This document shows positions 34,857 to 46,939 of a DNA stretch of 64,000 bases, piece by piece. Origin of the DNA: Armigeres subalbatus (lineage: Eukaryota > Arthropoda > Insecta > Diptera > Culicidae). The DNA lies in contig NC_085139.1 in the NCBI RefSeq assembly GCF_024139115.2, forward strand, positions 73,141,203 through 73,205,202, given 5' to 3'. Numbering within the stretch: position 1 is the first letter of the stretch; every line of letters starts with the position of its first letter. A program made the position numbers and the translations under genes. The notes under the pieces were generated by a model. It saw nothing but the letters and a program-made list of their open reading frames with translations. It had not been told where the DNA came from and did not search any database.

Positions 34857-35841
34857 TTTTTGACGTAAACTACGTCTAAGGGGAAGACTCGGATACAGGG
34901 TGTAAAATGAAAATTTCAAAATTGGGAACCGTCACGAAATCATGTAAGATTTGTAACATTAATACGTCCTTTACCTTTCAATGGATTTTAAAGATTTATA
35001 TATCAATCGATTCGCAAACTCTCCACCAATTTGCCAGTAGTATTGATACTTTTGATTACCAACGCTAAACTATTGAAAATTTTAGTTCTTTTATGCATCA
35101 TGCATCTCCTATACAGCGTGTTCCTTATCCTTGGTAATTGCCTACTCTTGGGGTATTATCAATTATTGAACTGGGGTGGTCCAGTTGTAAGACAGTGGAG
35201 TCCCTGCGAGACCTGCTAAAACTGGGTAGTAGTGTCGGCGGGATGGTCCCTTCTTTTATATATAGAGCGGAATGATTTGTTCGGTGTACTGTATTTATAG
35301 GTTTTACATAGTTTACGTCGAGCGGTCGTGTCTTGTATACAACCCCAAGATTTTTTTTCGTATCATTTCCACTAATGAAGAAATAAGTTGCTGTGCCGTT
35401 TTACTGCAGCAACTATGGCTTGAATACATTTCTTCTCCGAGATTGAGAAAAGTAGAGTGTTGTGTCAAAGGTACGACTTTAATTTGAACGTAGAATTACG
35501 TATAGTGCGATACTGGATGCGAAATTTGATCATCAACATTTTATGCCGGATGGCTTTTAGCCGAAATGTAGACAATTTACTGTTAAAGTGGAATTTCAAA
35601 ATTGGCTGGCGAAATTGAACTTTTCAATAATGAAATGCATTGAATCAATTGTGTACAATAGTTATATGGAATCTTAGAGAGTTTACTGATCGATTCATAC
35701 TAAGATCTCCGGAATCCGTTGAAAAACGGCTGAGTTATTGGCTTTTACTTCCTGACCTCTTTTCGTGACGGTCTTAAATTCGAAACTTTGGAATGACCCC
35801 CCTATCTTACCGAAGGACGTAATTCTACGTCAAAACGAAAT
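34857..35841. mobile_element. About 985-bp element with degenerate inverted ends (GACGTA-TACGTC)
   Basis: The left end reads TTTTGACGTAAACTACGTC. The right end, reverse complemented, reads TTTTGACGTAGAATTACGTC. Farther in, both arms share ACCGTCACGAAA, ATCGAT and AAACTCTC in order, so the inverted ends are long (over 150 bases) but diverged. Short open frames inside have no domain. A clear target duplication was not found. Confidence 0.6.
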
Positions 35842-36060
35842 TCGTCAGGATTGTCGGCATAACCTTCTTCGCTAAGTGGCTGATTTACATCACTTGCTTT
35901 ACAATAGTTCCTCCGTTGCTCCGCACTTCATTTTCAAGGGCCACAACGTCATCAGCCGTCACGTCGCCCAGCCAGCTGGTAGCCGATAATCCTTGAAGGT
36001 CAATAATATTTCTAATCAGCAGCGAAGGAATAAGACCGATCGTTGCTTCCATTGGATCCT
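35842..36060 (-). pseudogene. Possible N-terminal part of the 33.7-34.8 kb relic
   Basis: The reverse strand from about 36052 reads MEATIGLIPSLLIRNIIDL, then TSWLGDVTADDVVALENEV, for about 55 codons to a stop. It has the same strand and polarity as the relic to the left, and the 985-bp inverted-end element lies exactly between them. This suggests one ancestral gene split by the insertion. No domain is recognised, so the link is inferred from position. Confidence 0.3.
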
Positions 36061-36602
36061 AAAACAGCACCTAAAATGATGCATTGATGAAAAAACTTCG
36101 TGAAAAACTAAAATTAAGATTCGTTAGGAAATTTCGCATGGGCAGTTCACCGCGCGTTTTCGTCTGATATGCAGGACAACGTCTGCCGGGTCAACTAGTA
36201 GAAGATATAACGGGACTGTTGACAATTAGCTGATATTAGTGAAGATTAATGTTTGAATGAAAATTCTGTGTTTATTTTCGTTTGAGTGCTAACTACTGTT
36301 TTCACGTGAAAAATTTTCACATGGAAATTGCAATCATTATCGTCCGATAATGATTCAGCACAACATTGTTCTCGAGTGTTATGTCTGTTTGTCTGTGGTC
36401 TTACACCAGAACCTATAGGGAAACATCTCTTTCTCTTTCGTTTTTGCAGCGAGAAAGAGACAAAGCAGTCCGTGCAGTGCCCTATTGGATAGATCTTCGG
36501 TTACGCATGTAGAATCCAAGGCCTTACTTATGAGGTTTTTTGGATAACGCAGAACATATGTAGTTATCACATTCTATTCTAAGGATCACAAAAAGCATGT
36601 AC
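36061..36602. other. No recognised gene
   Basis: AT-rich sequence with two short self-complementary patches (CACGTGAAAAATTTTCACATG near 36303, and TTATCGTCCGATAATGA near 36337). Nothing else is visible. Confidence 0.4.
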
Positions 36603-36975
36603 CAAGTCAGATAATATTAATTTGACCATGCATCGGTACTGAAGTTCAACCATATTGTTGCTTCTTCTTATGAGGTCCGAATTCGTTCTTGTATAGAGAT
36701 CTGATTTCATTGCGTTTGGCATTTAGGAATCTCACATTTCCACAGAGTGTTTCACATATCTACCAAAATCGTATCCGTTTCATTCCGAATTGATAAGCGC
36801 TCTGGAGCTTGGGAATTCATGTCGTTAGCTTCAAAGCCAGCCTAAGGTTGATTGAGTTGCATTTTTATAATTTCCTCCATTGACTACACTTAAAAGGTAA
36901 AATTGGTGGGTCATCTAATTAAAAGCAAATTATAGTCGTTCCATACTGTTCCGACCATCACTCAGAAGTATTAAA
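36603..36975 (-). repeat. Dispersed repeat, copy B (pair of 9457-9808)
   Basis: The reverse strand contains GTGATGGTCGGAACAGTATG, ATAATTTGCTTTTAATTAG, CGACATGAATTCCCAAG and TCAGTACCGATGCATGGTC, in the same order as the plus strand of 9457-9808. Small indels separate the copies. Confidence 0.75.
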
Positions 36976-37099
36976 AAGAATAGTAAGAACTAGATCACAG
37001 AGTGGTAGATCTTACTTCGTAACACACCACGGTAAGATGTTTCGGGACAATCCGAGCCCATTGCGCGACCTGGCCAATTTTAAACAGACAATACCGAGC

Positions 37100-37260
37100 A
37101 GGCGAATGACATTTGGACGAAGGTCACTAGGCCGAAAGTTGTTTGGCCGAACAAACCATTAAGCTGAAAGAGTCATATAGTCGAATAGGCCTTTTGGCCG
37201 AAAAACTCATTTGGCCGAATAGGTCATTTGGCCTAAATGGTCCTATTCGGCCAATTTATG
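37100..37260 (+). repeat. TTTGGCCGAATAGGTCAT-type degenerate minisatellite
   Basis: Units of roughly 18-20 bases recur: TTTGGACGAAGGTCA, TAGGCCGAAAG, TTTGGCCGAACAAACCA, TTTTGGCCGAAAAACTCA and TTTGGCCGAATAGGTCA. The last unit is inverted (CTATTCGGCCAA). Confidence 0.7.
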
Positions 37261-37623
37261 ATAGGAAATAAAGGGACGAAATTCTGTGAAGCAAGCATCT
37301 TGTTGCGAGCAAATCGGTTGAAGATAGGAGCCAAAAAAATGAGTAACACTTTTATACGTGATTTTTTGTGTAAAAATAATTATTTTAGCAACAACTTTTT
37401 GTTCTTGGATAACTAAGGGACTCAAGTGTACGTTTCGATTGTGCATTTAAATTTTTACGATAGACCTTTGGCTACACCAGCAAGCCACAAGACTTTACTC
37501 CAGGGATTTATGTGCAGGAATATTTAAGAACTTTTTTTTAACCTTTTAAGGACCATCGTTAACCCTTAAAAAAATGTCTTCCGCAAAAAGCATTATTTTT
37601 AAATTTTGTTTGGTATTTTTTTT

Positions 37624-37985
37624 TTTTGCCTTTCTCATTACACTAAGTGTACGTAAAGGCTATAATACTGCTTCAAAAACAAAATTTTGATAGGAGGCCC
37701 GGAGGGCCGATTTTTATCTACTGATCGACTCAGCTCGACGAATTGAGATGATGTCTGTATGTGTGGATGTAGCATATTGTGTGTGTGTGTGTGTATGTGT
37801 GTATGTGTGTATGTGTACAAATTTTGTAGACACACTTTTGAACTTCCCATTTGTCCGATTTCCTCGGAACAAGTTAGCAGTCGACGTGCGGAATTCAGTC
37901 CCATTGTTTGCTATTGAAAATTAGATCAATAGCCTTTGATCGCAATCTGGAGTTATGGCCTGAAAAACTTTGTTTTTGCGTATAA
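37624..37985 (+). repeat. TGCCTTTCKCGT-type MITE, copy 2, with (TG)n expansion
   Basis: It begins TTTGCCTTTCTCATTACAC and contains GTGTACGTAAAGGCTATAA, GACTCAGCTCGACGAATTGAG-type sequence and TGATGTCTGTATGTGTG. A (TG)n microsatellite lies at about 37776-37820. The right terminus is not clear. Confidence 0.65.
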
Positions 37986-38011
37986 AAAAACAGCAAAATG
38001 TTCTACACTGA

Positions 38012-38075
38012 ATTTTCCTAGATTCGAACTGCTGACCTTTGGGGTGGAAAAGCGCTTGCTATACCACAAAAACCA
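38012..38075 (-). other. tRNA-like relic
   Basis: The reverse strand reads TTGTGGTATAGCAAG (a D-arm-like fold with an A-box resemblance), CTTTT-CCACCCC-AAAGG (a five-pair anticodon-like stem with a seven-base loop) and AGTTCGAATCT (a B-box-like TTCGAAT loop). The T stem pairs only at its two inner positions, and position 33 is C instead of T. This could be a tRNA pseudogene or the head of a tRNA-derived SINE. It is not a functional tRNA. Confidence 0.35.
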
Positions 38076-39121
38076 TCAAGGACACACATATGGTTTGAAA
38101 TAAATATAAGTTGTACAGTATTCATCAAATTGGTATACGTTCATTTTCTTTTCAAAGCCACAGAGTTCACTCTGCTAGGTAACGGTACCAATATTGGGAA
38201 GTATTATTGAATCAATGAAAGAAAATATATTTGATAAAATCAATAGTGGTTCTAAATTGATAGTTTGTAATGCATTAACTGATAGACAAACTTTGAATTT
38301 GCTAGACATGAAATTTGGATTCATTTCGCTTCGATAATTAATCTAAATTTCTTGGAGGTAAATAAAATCCATTATACTTCGCCGTCGCAAGCACATAATC
38401 GTCCAGTATTGATTTTGCATGGAAGAAAATATGGAACAGTTACGCTTGCAAGCGGCAATGTCTAAATAGAAGAAAGCCAATTTGTTGGGGATATTATTGT
38501 TTTCAGTTAGTATTCATAATAGCATAATTACAACGTGTCGCTTCAAGTAAAGCAAACGATAAGAAATGCAATGATGAACAATATTATTAAGAACCCATTG
38601 TCTTCACTGAAGGCATGATCGCCCTATAAGTGTTTATTTGGGTTACCTCTAACGAAGAAAACTGTTCAATAATTAATAACGTTTCTCTTTACTAAACGTA
38701 ATCAGGCCCCATTTTTTCTATTATTTTTGCTATCATGGCGCTCGCATACCCTATATACGAGTGAACTTCTTACGTGGCAGCTATTTTTGTGGCGTTTAAT
38801 CCAGCGTATGGGAGCGCAGCTGGTGTACGTGAGGACGCTATGCAAGCACATTTCGGCGTGAACGAACGGCACTGCATTCGCTTCAGTCGCTTGCCGTCGG
38901 ATGAATATCGCAGAAGGAAGCATCACCAATACACCGCTTTGGCCCTGACGGAAGAGAGTAAACAAAATGGGGGCCGGGTGATGCTTTTTTATTTCACCCG
39001 GTAAGAGATATAAGGCGCAGGCCCAATAAGCCGCCTAGAAAATAATCATTACGAACAATATAAGAGATAATGCGACTCGATATAATCAGCAAAAGACCTA
39101 GGCGACGAATCCAGGTTCACG
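38076..39121. other. No recognised gene; possible 5' untranslated region of the RTE element at right end
   Basis: 38076-38690 is AT-rich and featureless. From about 38,700 to 39,121 the sequence is GC-richer and leads directly into the RTE coding region. It may be the element's 5' leader, but I see no boundary or duplication. Confidence 0.35.
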
Positions 39122-42102
39122 ATTGGAAGCTTGGAACATGGAGTTTCGAGTCGCTAGGTTTCGCCACGAGGTTGCGACAGGATGATCTACGATGAATTAT
39201 ATCCCACTGCAACTTCGACGTCGTGGCGCTGCAGGAGATTTGCTGGACAGGACAGAAAGTGTGGAAAAGCGGGCATCGAGCGGCTACCTTCTACCAAAAG
39301 CTGTGGCACCACCAACGAGCTGGGGAACCGGCTTCATAGTGCTGGGTAAGATGCGCCAACGCGTGATTGGGTGGCAGCCAATCAACGCAAGGATGTGCTA
39401 AGCTGAGGATTAAAGGCCGTTTCTTCAACTATACGCATCATCAACGTGCACTGCCCACACGAAGGGAGACCCGACGACGAGAAAAGAAGCGTTCTACGCA
39501 CAGCCTGGGAGCAGACATACGATGTGGATGCCCACTGCGGGACGTTAAAATCGTCATCGGCGACATGAACGCACAGGTAGGAAGGGAGGAAATGTATAGA
39601 CCGGTCATCGGACCGGAGAGTCTACACACCGTATCGAATGACAACGGCCAACGATGCATAAACTTCGCAGCCTCCCGCGGAATGGTAATGTCCGAAGCAC
39701 CTTTCTTTCCACTGCAAAATATCCAAAACAAGGCCACATGGAGATCACCTAACCAGAAACGGAAAACCAAATCGACCACGTTCTAATCGACGGTAAATTC
39801 TTCTCCGACATCACGAACGTCCGCACTTACCGCAGTGCGAAATATTGAATCCGACCACTACCTCGTTGCGGTATGCCTGCGCTCAAAACTCTCGACGATT
39901 GTATTGCAACACGCGTCGAAGTCGAACGCCGCAGCAACATTGGGCGGCTAAGCAAGACGGTAGACTAGCCCAAGAATACGCGCAGCAGCTGGAAATGGCA
40001 CTTCCAACGGAAGAGCAGCTAGGCGCAGCATCTCTTGAAGATGGCTGGAGAGATATTCGATCCGCCATTGGTTAGCACCGCAACCGCTGCACTTGGCACG
40101 GTGCCCCCGGATCAGAAGAAACGACTGGTATGACCGGCGAATGTGAGCAGCAGTTAGTGGAAGAGAAGAATGCAGCATGGGCCAGATTGCTGCAACACCG
40201 CACGAGGGCGAACGAGGCAACGATATAAACAGGCGACGGAACAGACAAAACTCGATTTTCTGGAGGAAAAAGCGCCAGCAGAGAAGATCGAGACCGTGAA
40301 GAAACGGAGCAACTGTACCAAGCGCTAATAATACACGAAAGTTCTATGAGGAAGTTAAACCGTTCACGTAAGGGCTGATGCGCTACAGCCTGATATGTGT
40401 AAGGACATAAATAGGAACCTTCTTACGAACGAGCGTGAGGGTGATCCAAAGGTGGCAGCAGCATTGAAGAACACCTGAATGGCGATGTGGCAGACGAAGA
40501 TGGCGGTATGGTGATGGACCTGGGAGCACGCATGCAGGACATAATTCTACTGGCTCCGGATCTCAGGAAATCCAGGAGGAGATTGGCCGGCTCAAGAACA
40601 ACAAAGCCCCTGGGGTTGACCAACTACCAGGAGAGCTATTTAAACACGGTGGTGAGGCACTGGCTAGAGCGCTGCACTGGGTCAATATTACCAAAGATTT
40701 GGGAGAGTAAAGCTTTTGCCGCAGGAGTGGATGGAAGGTGTCGTGTGTCCCATCTACAAAAAGAGTTGAGATAAGCTGGATTATAGCAACTACCGCGCAA
40801 TCGTGGGTGAACGCCGCCTACAAGGTACTCTCCCAAATTTTATGCTGTCGACTAGCACCAACTGCAAGGGAGTTCGTGGGGGCAGTACCAGGCGGGTTTT
40901 ATGGGCGAACGCTCCACCACGGACCAGGTGTTTGCCATTCGCCAATTACTGCAAATGCCGCGGAATACAACGTGCCCACACATCATCTATTCATCGACTT
41001 CAAAGCCGCATATGATACAATCGATCAGGACCAGCTATGGCAGCTAATGCACGAACATGTTTTCCTGGATGAAAAAGCTGACACGGTTGATCAAAGCGAC
41101 GATGGATCGGTGGATGTGCGTAGTTCAGTTTCTGGGCATTCTCGAGTCCCTTCGAAACCCGCAGAGGGTTACGGCAAGGTGATGGTCTTTCGTGTTCGCC
41201 ATTCAACATCGCTTTGGAAGGTAACGGTGTACGAAGAGCAGGGATTAACACTGAGTGGTACAATTTTCAATAAGTCCGTCCAGCTATTTGGTTTCGCCGA
41301 CGACATAGATATTATGGCACGTAACTTTGAGAAGATGGAGGAAGCCTACATCAGACTGAAGAGGGAAGCTAAGCGGATCGGACTAGTCATCAACACGTCG
41401 AAGACGAAGTACATGATAGGAAGAGGTTCAAGAGAAGACAATGTGAGCCACCCACCGCGAGATTGCATCGGTGGTGACGAAATCGAGGTGGTAGAAGAAT
41501 TTGTGTACTTGGGCTCACTGGTGACTGCCGAAAATGACACCAGCAGAGAAATTCGGAGACGCATAGTGGCTGGAAATCGTACGTACTTTGGACTCCGCAA
41601 GACGCTCCGATCGAATAGAGTTCGCCGCCGTACCAAACCCACCAAATCTACAAAACAGCTCATTAGAACGGTAGTCCTCTACGGATACGAGACCTGGACG
41701 ATGCTCGTGGAGGACCAACGCGCACTCTGGAGTTTTCGAAAGGAAAGTGCTGCGTGTACCATCTATGGTGGGTGCAGATGGCGGACGGTACGTGGAGGCG
41801 AATGAACCACGAAGTTACATCAGCTGTTGGGAGAACCATCCATCGTTCACACCGCGAAAATCGGACGACTGCGGTGGAGCCCGGGCACTTTGTAGCCAGA
41901 ATGTCCGGACAATAACCAGCGTAAAAATGGTTCTCGACAACGATCCGACAGGCACAAGAAGAAGGCGAGGTGCGCAGCGGAGATGACTTGCGGACCCTCC
42001 GTGAGAACTGCGTGGTTGGCGACGTGTAGCAAAGGACCGAGCCGAATGGAGAAGACTCTTATATACCGCACAGGCCACTTTGGCCTTAGTCTGAATAAAT
42101 AA
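39122..42102 (+). pseudogene. Degenerate RTE-clade non-LTR retrotransposon polyprotein
   Basis: The plus strand reads HDWKLGTW at the start and VVALQEICWTGQK (catalytic E of the endonuclease). Shifting frames then give FIVLGKMRQRVIGW, DVKIVIGDMNAQVGREEMY (GDMN motif), IDHVLIDGKFFSDITNVRT and ESDHYLVAV (SDH motif). The RT part shows EEIGRLKNNKAPGVDQ, HLFIDFKAAYDTIDQDQLW and FGFADDIDIMARN, with the FADD catalytic motif. A long intact stretch covers 40738-41805. The C-terminus reads VLDNDPTGTRRR and then RTGHFGLSLNK before a TAA at 42100-42102 and an AATAAATAAAATAAAT tail. Many frameshifts and stops, plus loss of part of the palm region, make it dead. It looks like the JAM1/RTE family of mosquitoes; that name rests on memory. 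Confidence 0.9.
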
Positions 42103-42109
42103 AATAAAT

Positions 42110-42798
42110 TGTTCGAACAACTTGTTTGACGAAATCCCAACGTGCAAATTGATGACTTCTGGTTTTTAAGAATTTAACGGTAGATCGAACATTATATACC
42201 TGAAATGTCCAGGGAAAAAGGAAAATAAGTATTATAAATTAGCAATGGTTTGTCATAAATTCAAGAACTTTGTAGAACAACGACTTTTAGGAGAAACAGT
42301 GTTTTAAACAATTAAAAGCTTGAAAATCATTTTAACATGTCCATATAGAGGGTGTTGCGATGGTTTTCGGCGTTTATATTTTTTGTAAGATTATTTTTTC
42401 AAAATTGAAAATAGCCCAAAAACACTAAATTTATTTGAGCCACCTCCAAATATTATCCGAATTAGGGCTGACCGGTTGATTTTTTGATACTTTTTGAAAA
42501 CATGAAGAGGTCTAATATTTACATATATATCGTTACAACGCTCTTAAACAGATCTATGCAATAGGCTTGATAAAGTAATAATAGCTCCAGATAGTCCAGA
42601 ATTTAGTTTCTAGTAGTTTGGTAAAATATTTTTTTACGCAATATTTAACGAACAAAACAGTTTGGTACCCCGCAATACCCCGCAGTAAAACATCATGCAC
42701 TATACAGCACTCTTAAACTTTGAGGACCATGAATAAAATTTTGCCCAAATTCATAATTTGTAAGATACAGGAATTTGAAAATTTTTCCGTCTTTGGCT
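42110..42798. other. AT-rich spacer, nothing recognised
   Basis: No open frame of note and no repeat termini. A short recurrence, TACCCCGCAATACCCCGCAGT, lies near 42665. Confidence 0.4.
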
Positions 42799-43110
42799 TC
42801 TATACTAAGTATACGTAGAAGCTATATAATCGCTTCAAAAGCATTTTAAAGAAGCCCGAACACCCATAGTGTTGTCTCTGTGTAGGTGTCTGTATGCGTG
42901 TGAGCAAAAATGATCTTAACTCTTTTTTAGGTATTTACCCTAAACCGATTTACTCGCAACAAGTTTCATTCGACAGAGAATGTTGTTCCATTATTCCCAG
43001 TTAAAAATCGAAGGCTGGATCGGACTGTGGGCTAATAATGTTAATGACCAAAATACATTTTCTTATAATGCACGAGAAAGACAACATTAGGAGGATTAAT
43101 CAGGTTTTTT
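42799..43110 (+). repeat. TGCCTTTCKCGT-type MITE, copy 3 (diverged)
   Basis: Shared marks with copies 1 and 2: ATACTAAGTATACGT, GAAGCTATATAATCGCTTC, CACCCATAGTGTTGT, TCGCAACAAGTTTCATTCGAC, and the right end ATGCACGAGAAAGACA followed by TAGGAGGATTAATCAGG. It is more diverged and shorter than copy 1. Confidence 0.65.
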
Positions 43111-44705
43111 GGCAAACTTCTTTTTTTTTTCAATTTTCATCTAATGCCACTTTAATTGAATTTGTCGACGAACACAATTTACATAACACTTTGAGGGGAG
43201 GATTAAGTCTTAACGTTGCGCCTAGTTCAAGAAAAAAATCATCTATCATATAAAAAGCGTTACGCAGTAAGAAGAGAAGGGGTTCAAAATTCACAATTTT
43301 GACATTACTACATAATAGAAGCGATTTATAGATTTAACCATAACGTGTTGGTTGAATATTAAATAACTCCTTGCCATAATACCTTTTAATAGTTATGAAA
43401 GAAATCTTAATGAAATATCAAATAAATGAAATTATATTTCGTTGATGTCACTATAAGACGCTAATTGAATCTACCTTCCGTTGTTACTAACTGTGCTTTT
43501 TTGATCATTTTAGGAAATCTGTGTTGCGTCCATTTGTCTGTGACACGAATGTAAAGCTAAACCTTTATATGATCATTAGTATTTTATCCAGCATCGAACA
43601 GGCTCATTGCAAGCCAAAAAGTGGTCAAATTCCGTGGGTTTTATAAAATATGACAAAAATCGATACTATGCCGAAAATTGCTCCTACCAATTGAAACCTC
43701 AGAAAAAATATTTTCTTTTATATCTTTGTTTTTATGATGAATACACCATTTATTGCAGGAATTATAATTTTGGCCAAAAATACCTCTTTTTTTCCTATTG
43801 TGGTTTGTAGAGAACCTTCAGTCTGATAAGAACTTTTTGAGACGCATTTCTTTCGATCAAAATGCTTTTTCGGAAACCTGCCACGATGGAATTTCTCAAC
43901 TGGTCCCTATGTCGACAGTCACATATTATTTTACACCTCTTTGTTTCAATTACAACCGATAGAAACTCGACGGCAGGTCTCAGCTCACTTATCTGATTAC
44001 CAGTCCAATCCGCGCTTAGCGTCTTTTACTCCAACTACTGAAACCCTCTTCTACAAGGTTCGTACCACAATGCAAATGTCATTGACAAAGATATGGAACT
44101 TGACTTGAAAACTTGAAAAACATACACTTGCACTCGAAAAAAATAAACATTAAATGATTTTCTTTCTTTTAGAATAAACAAAATCAAAATTTTAAAATAA
44201 ACATAAGTAATGTCAGCGAACGTGGACAATCATTGGAAGCTATAAGTTTAATTTACTTTGAACTGGTAATAAACTATTTGTGGTGCTTCGAGATTCAGCA
44301 CAACGAAAGTATAGAGCATGATTATAAGTGCTATTTGAAACGAACAATTCACGATCAGTTAGAGTGTTATCCCAGTCTTCATTGTTTTCAGATAAGATAA
44401 TATGTGAGCCCTTTTCTTCAAATCAAAACGACATTTAAAACCCATGAAAAATTTCAATTTCGATTGTTGATCGCGAATAATGTTTGAATTGTGTCCATAT
44501 TTAGTCGCAAAATAACGACCGATGTATTCGTTGTTTTGGTAAGCAAGAAAATGAAATATTCCTACCTGTGATGTGAGTTAGTTATACTCTTCGCCTGGTC
44601 AACCTAAATATGAAATTCAATAAAACTCTTTCGTTCTTAAGGAAATCAACTTGACTTCAGATAAATATTCTATCTTGCTACTGTACCAGCAAGAAAAAAT
44701 ACTTC
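43111..44705. other. AT-rich stretch without recognised genes
   Basis: Short open frames only, no domain, no transposon termini seen. Confidence 0.45.
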
Positions 44706-46935
44706 TTGCAGATCAAAAGCCAATTCCTCGGAGGGCAATACTTCTTCCCGGGATGACTTCCGACTGCATATGCAATCACCTCCATGCCTTAGACTGTTAA
44801 TGGACAGTTTAAAATGCTTCCTTCTAAAAATATCCGCTTCCCACCCAGAAACCACTATGCAGAAAAGTTTCCAACATTTCCGCAGCAAAGAGAAAGTTCG
44901 CTGGTTTTCCGTTCCCGGTACATATTTCTATACCCCGAGGAATCAACTGTTCTCTCCACCTCAAAACGATGTAGTCATCGTGGCGTTTCCCCATATCCAC
45001 TTCTCTACACGTGGCACCCCTCTAATATGCACATTATCACCGTCGCAAAAGGATTATTGGGATGGGAGCCGAGAACCGAAAAGGTGGGATCCGTATCCCG
45101 CTTTTCGGCACCGCACGCGCGCTCCGGTAAGCTCCACAGTTTGTTTCATCCTCTCACGTGCTTCCGTTCCGTCGCGCCGCGTCGCGTCGGGTCGACACAT
45201 AATGGAAAAATAAATTGAAAGAATAAAACTTTTATGCTGCGAGTATGTTGCAGCAGTCGTTGTCTATTTCTGAAATGTCTACCGTAGTCTATGCAGGAAG
45301 TGAAGCTTACACAGAGTATGGAAAACGTTTTCTTCAGATTTGAAATTCGAAAAAATAAGCTGAATGTTGCCACCGAATCCTTTTCAATGTTTCCTACTTA
45401 TTCTACTGTTTTGTTCTTAAAATTTTTCTGTTTTTAACTTTTTTATTTTTTCAATTTACTTCCTTTTGTTTAGTTGACATTTGTCTGTTTTGTTTTCCTA
45501 TACCAATACAAATTAATAGTTACTTGAACTTAAACAGTATTTCATATTTTTATTGATTTTGCGCAAAATATTTTTTTTTGATTTTTTTTTCTTAAATTCT
45601 CCCACATCGTTTGGCTTTCTCGAATGAAACTTCGATGGGAGGCAGGAAGGGCCAAGCTCCATTGTTTTCTATCTCTTGGATTGGTTGCTGTGTATTGGCT
45701 TGCGATAAATTTCAGTATGATAATTGAGTTATTTATCATCGCGGATATTTCACAAATCCACATCTGAAATTCCAACTTTTCGAAGCGATAACTTAATTTC
45801 GATAAATTTGTTAATGTTTTTATATTAAAGATTTTTAGATTCCTTTTCTCTTCCGTAGCCTTCCTTAAGATTATCTATCCGTAGAAATGTTTCCATATCA
45901 AACAACAGATAGAACATGAAAGCAACGGAAGATGTACTCACTATGTAACCATTCGCTCGCTTTCTTCGGGAACGGTTCCTCCCCATTCCTTCCGGGACAA
46001 CGAGCCAACCTCCTGAGCAATGGAATCTTTTTATTACGCCAATTTTTCCTTCGGAACAACTTGGCGCTCATACATGGTGATATACTGCAGGATAGAAATA
46101 GCAGACAGTAGAGAGAACATCTTATGCGCGAGATATGGTTGGCAAATAATCTTCGTTTCGAGAAAAAAAAACGTGAGCAAGCCAAGAATAAATAGGTCTA
46201 CAAAAAAATATTCACATGTCACTCAGCGGTACGGTGGTTTGGCTTCTTACTCTCCCTCTCATACACAATTGGTACGAATCTCGTGATGGGTTTGCTTTCA
46301 GATCTCATGTCGAGCGGAGCAGTGTCTTCGATAATAGCATTGGATTCGTAGGAAGTGCTGCTGCTGCCGCTCTCGAAACGGTGCGGATAAGGAATTCCTC
46401 GTAGTCTCAGATCGAGAAAAGCGAAGGATTATTGGATGGATGATTGCGCTTCCGGTGCCGAGTTGTAGGTTGATGAAATATTTGCAGAAGCAATGGAAAC
46501 TCGTAGCGTTTAGAATTTTCAATCACCGTGATTACGCGAGTAAACAAAAAGCGAATTTATTTCAAAATGATTTAATGTTAAAACGTGATGGAATTATAGA
46601 GAGCGAAATCTGATGCAAGTGGGAGAAACAGCACTCGAAATTGGGTGAAATTGAATAAAATGAAAAAGCGGGAAATAAATCGAAAAATATAACCAAAACA
46701 AATGACAGAACCAAATGGGTGAAATGTAAATATTTTATCGGAAGGAACACAAATTTCTGAGAAAATTTGAAATAAATTTCAAGAAAGAACTGAAAGAACT
46801 GAAATAGATAAAATAACTGAAAGAAATGAAACAAAGAACTTAAAGAACTAGAAGAAATAAAAGAAAAGACAAAACTAAAACAAAGAACTGAATGAACTGA
46901 AAAAAAACTGGAAGAACTGGAAAATGGAAGGAAGT
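44706..46935 (+). repeat. Segmental duplication, copy 1 (about 2.2 kb)
   Basis: From TGCAGATCAAAAGCCAATTC onward the sequence matches 47940-50070 with few substitutions and short indels. The last 150 bases are a degenerate GAACTGAAA microsatellite that runs into the assembly gap. No domain is recognised in the open frames (about 147 codons at 44770-45213). Their positions shift between copies, which argues against coding. A GCGCCGCGTCGCGTCGGGTC patch near 45178 is conserved between copies. Confidence 0.9.
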
Positions 46936-46939
46936 TAAA

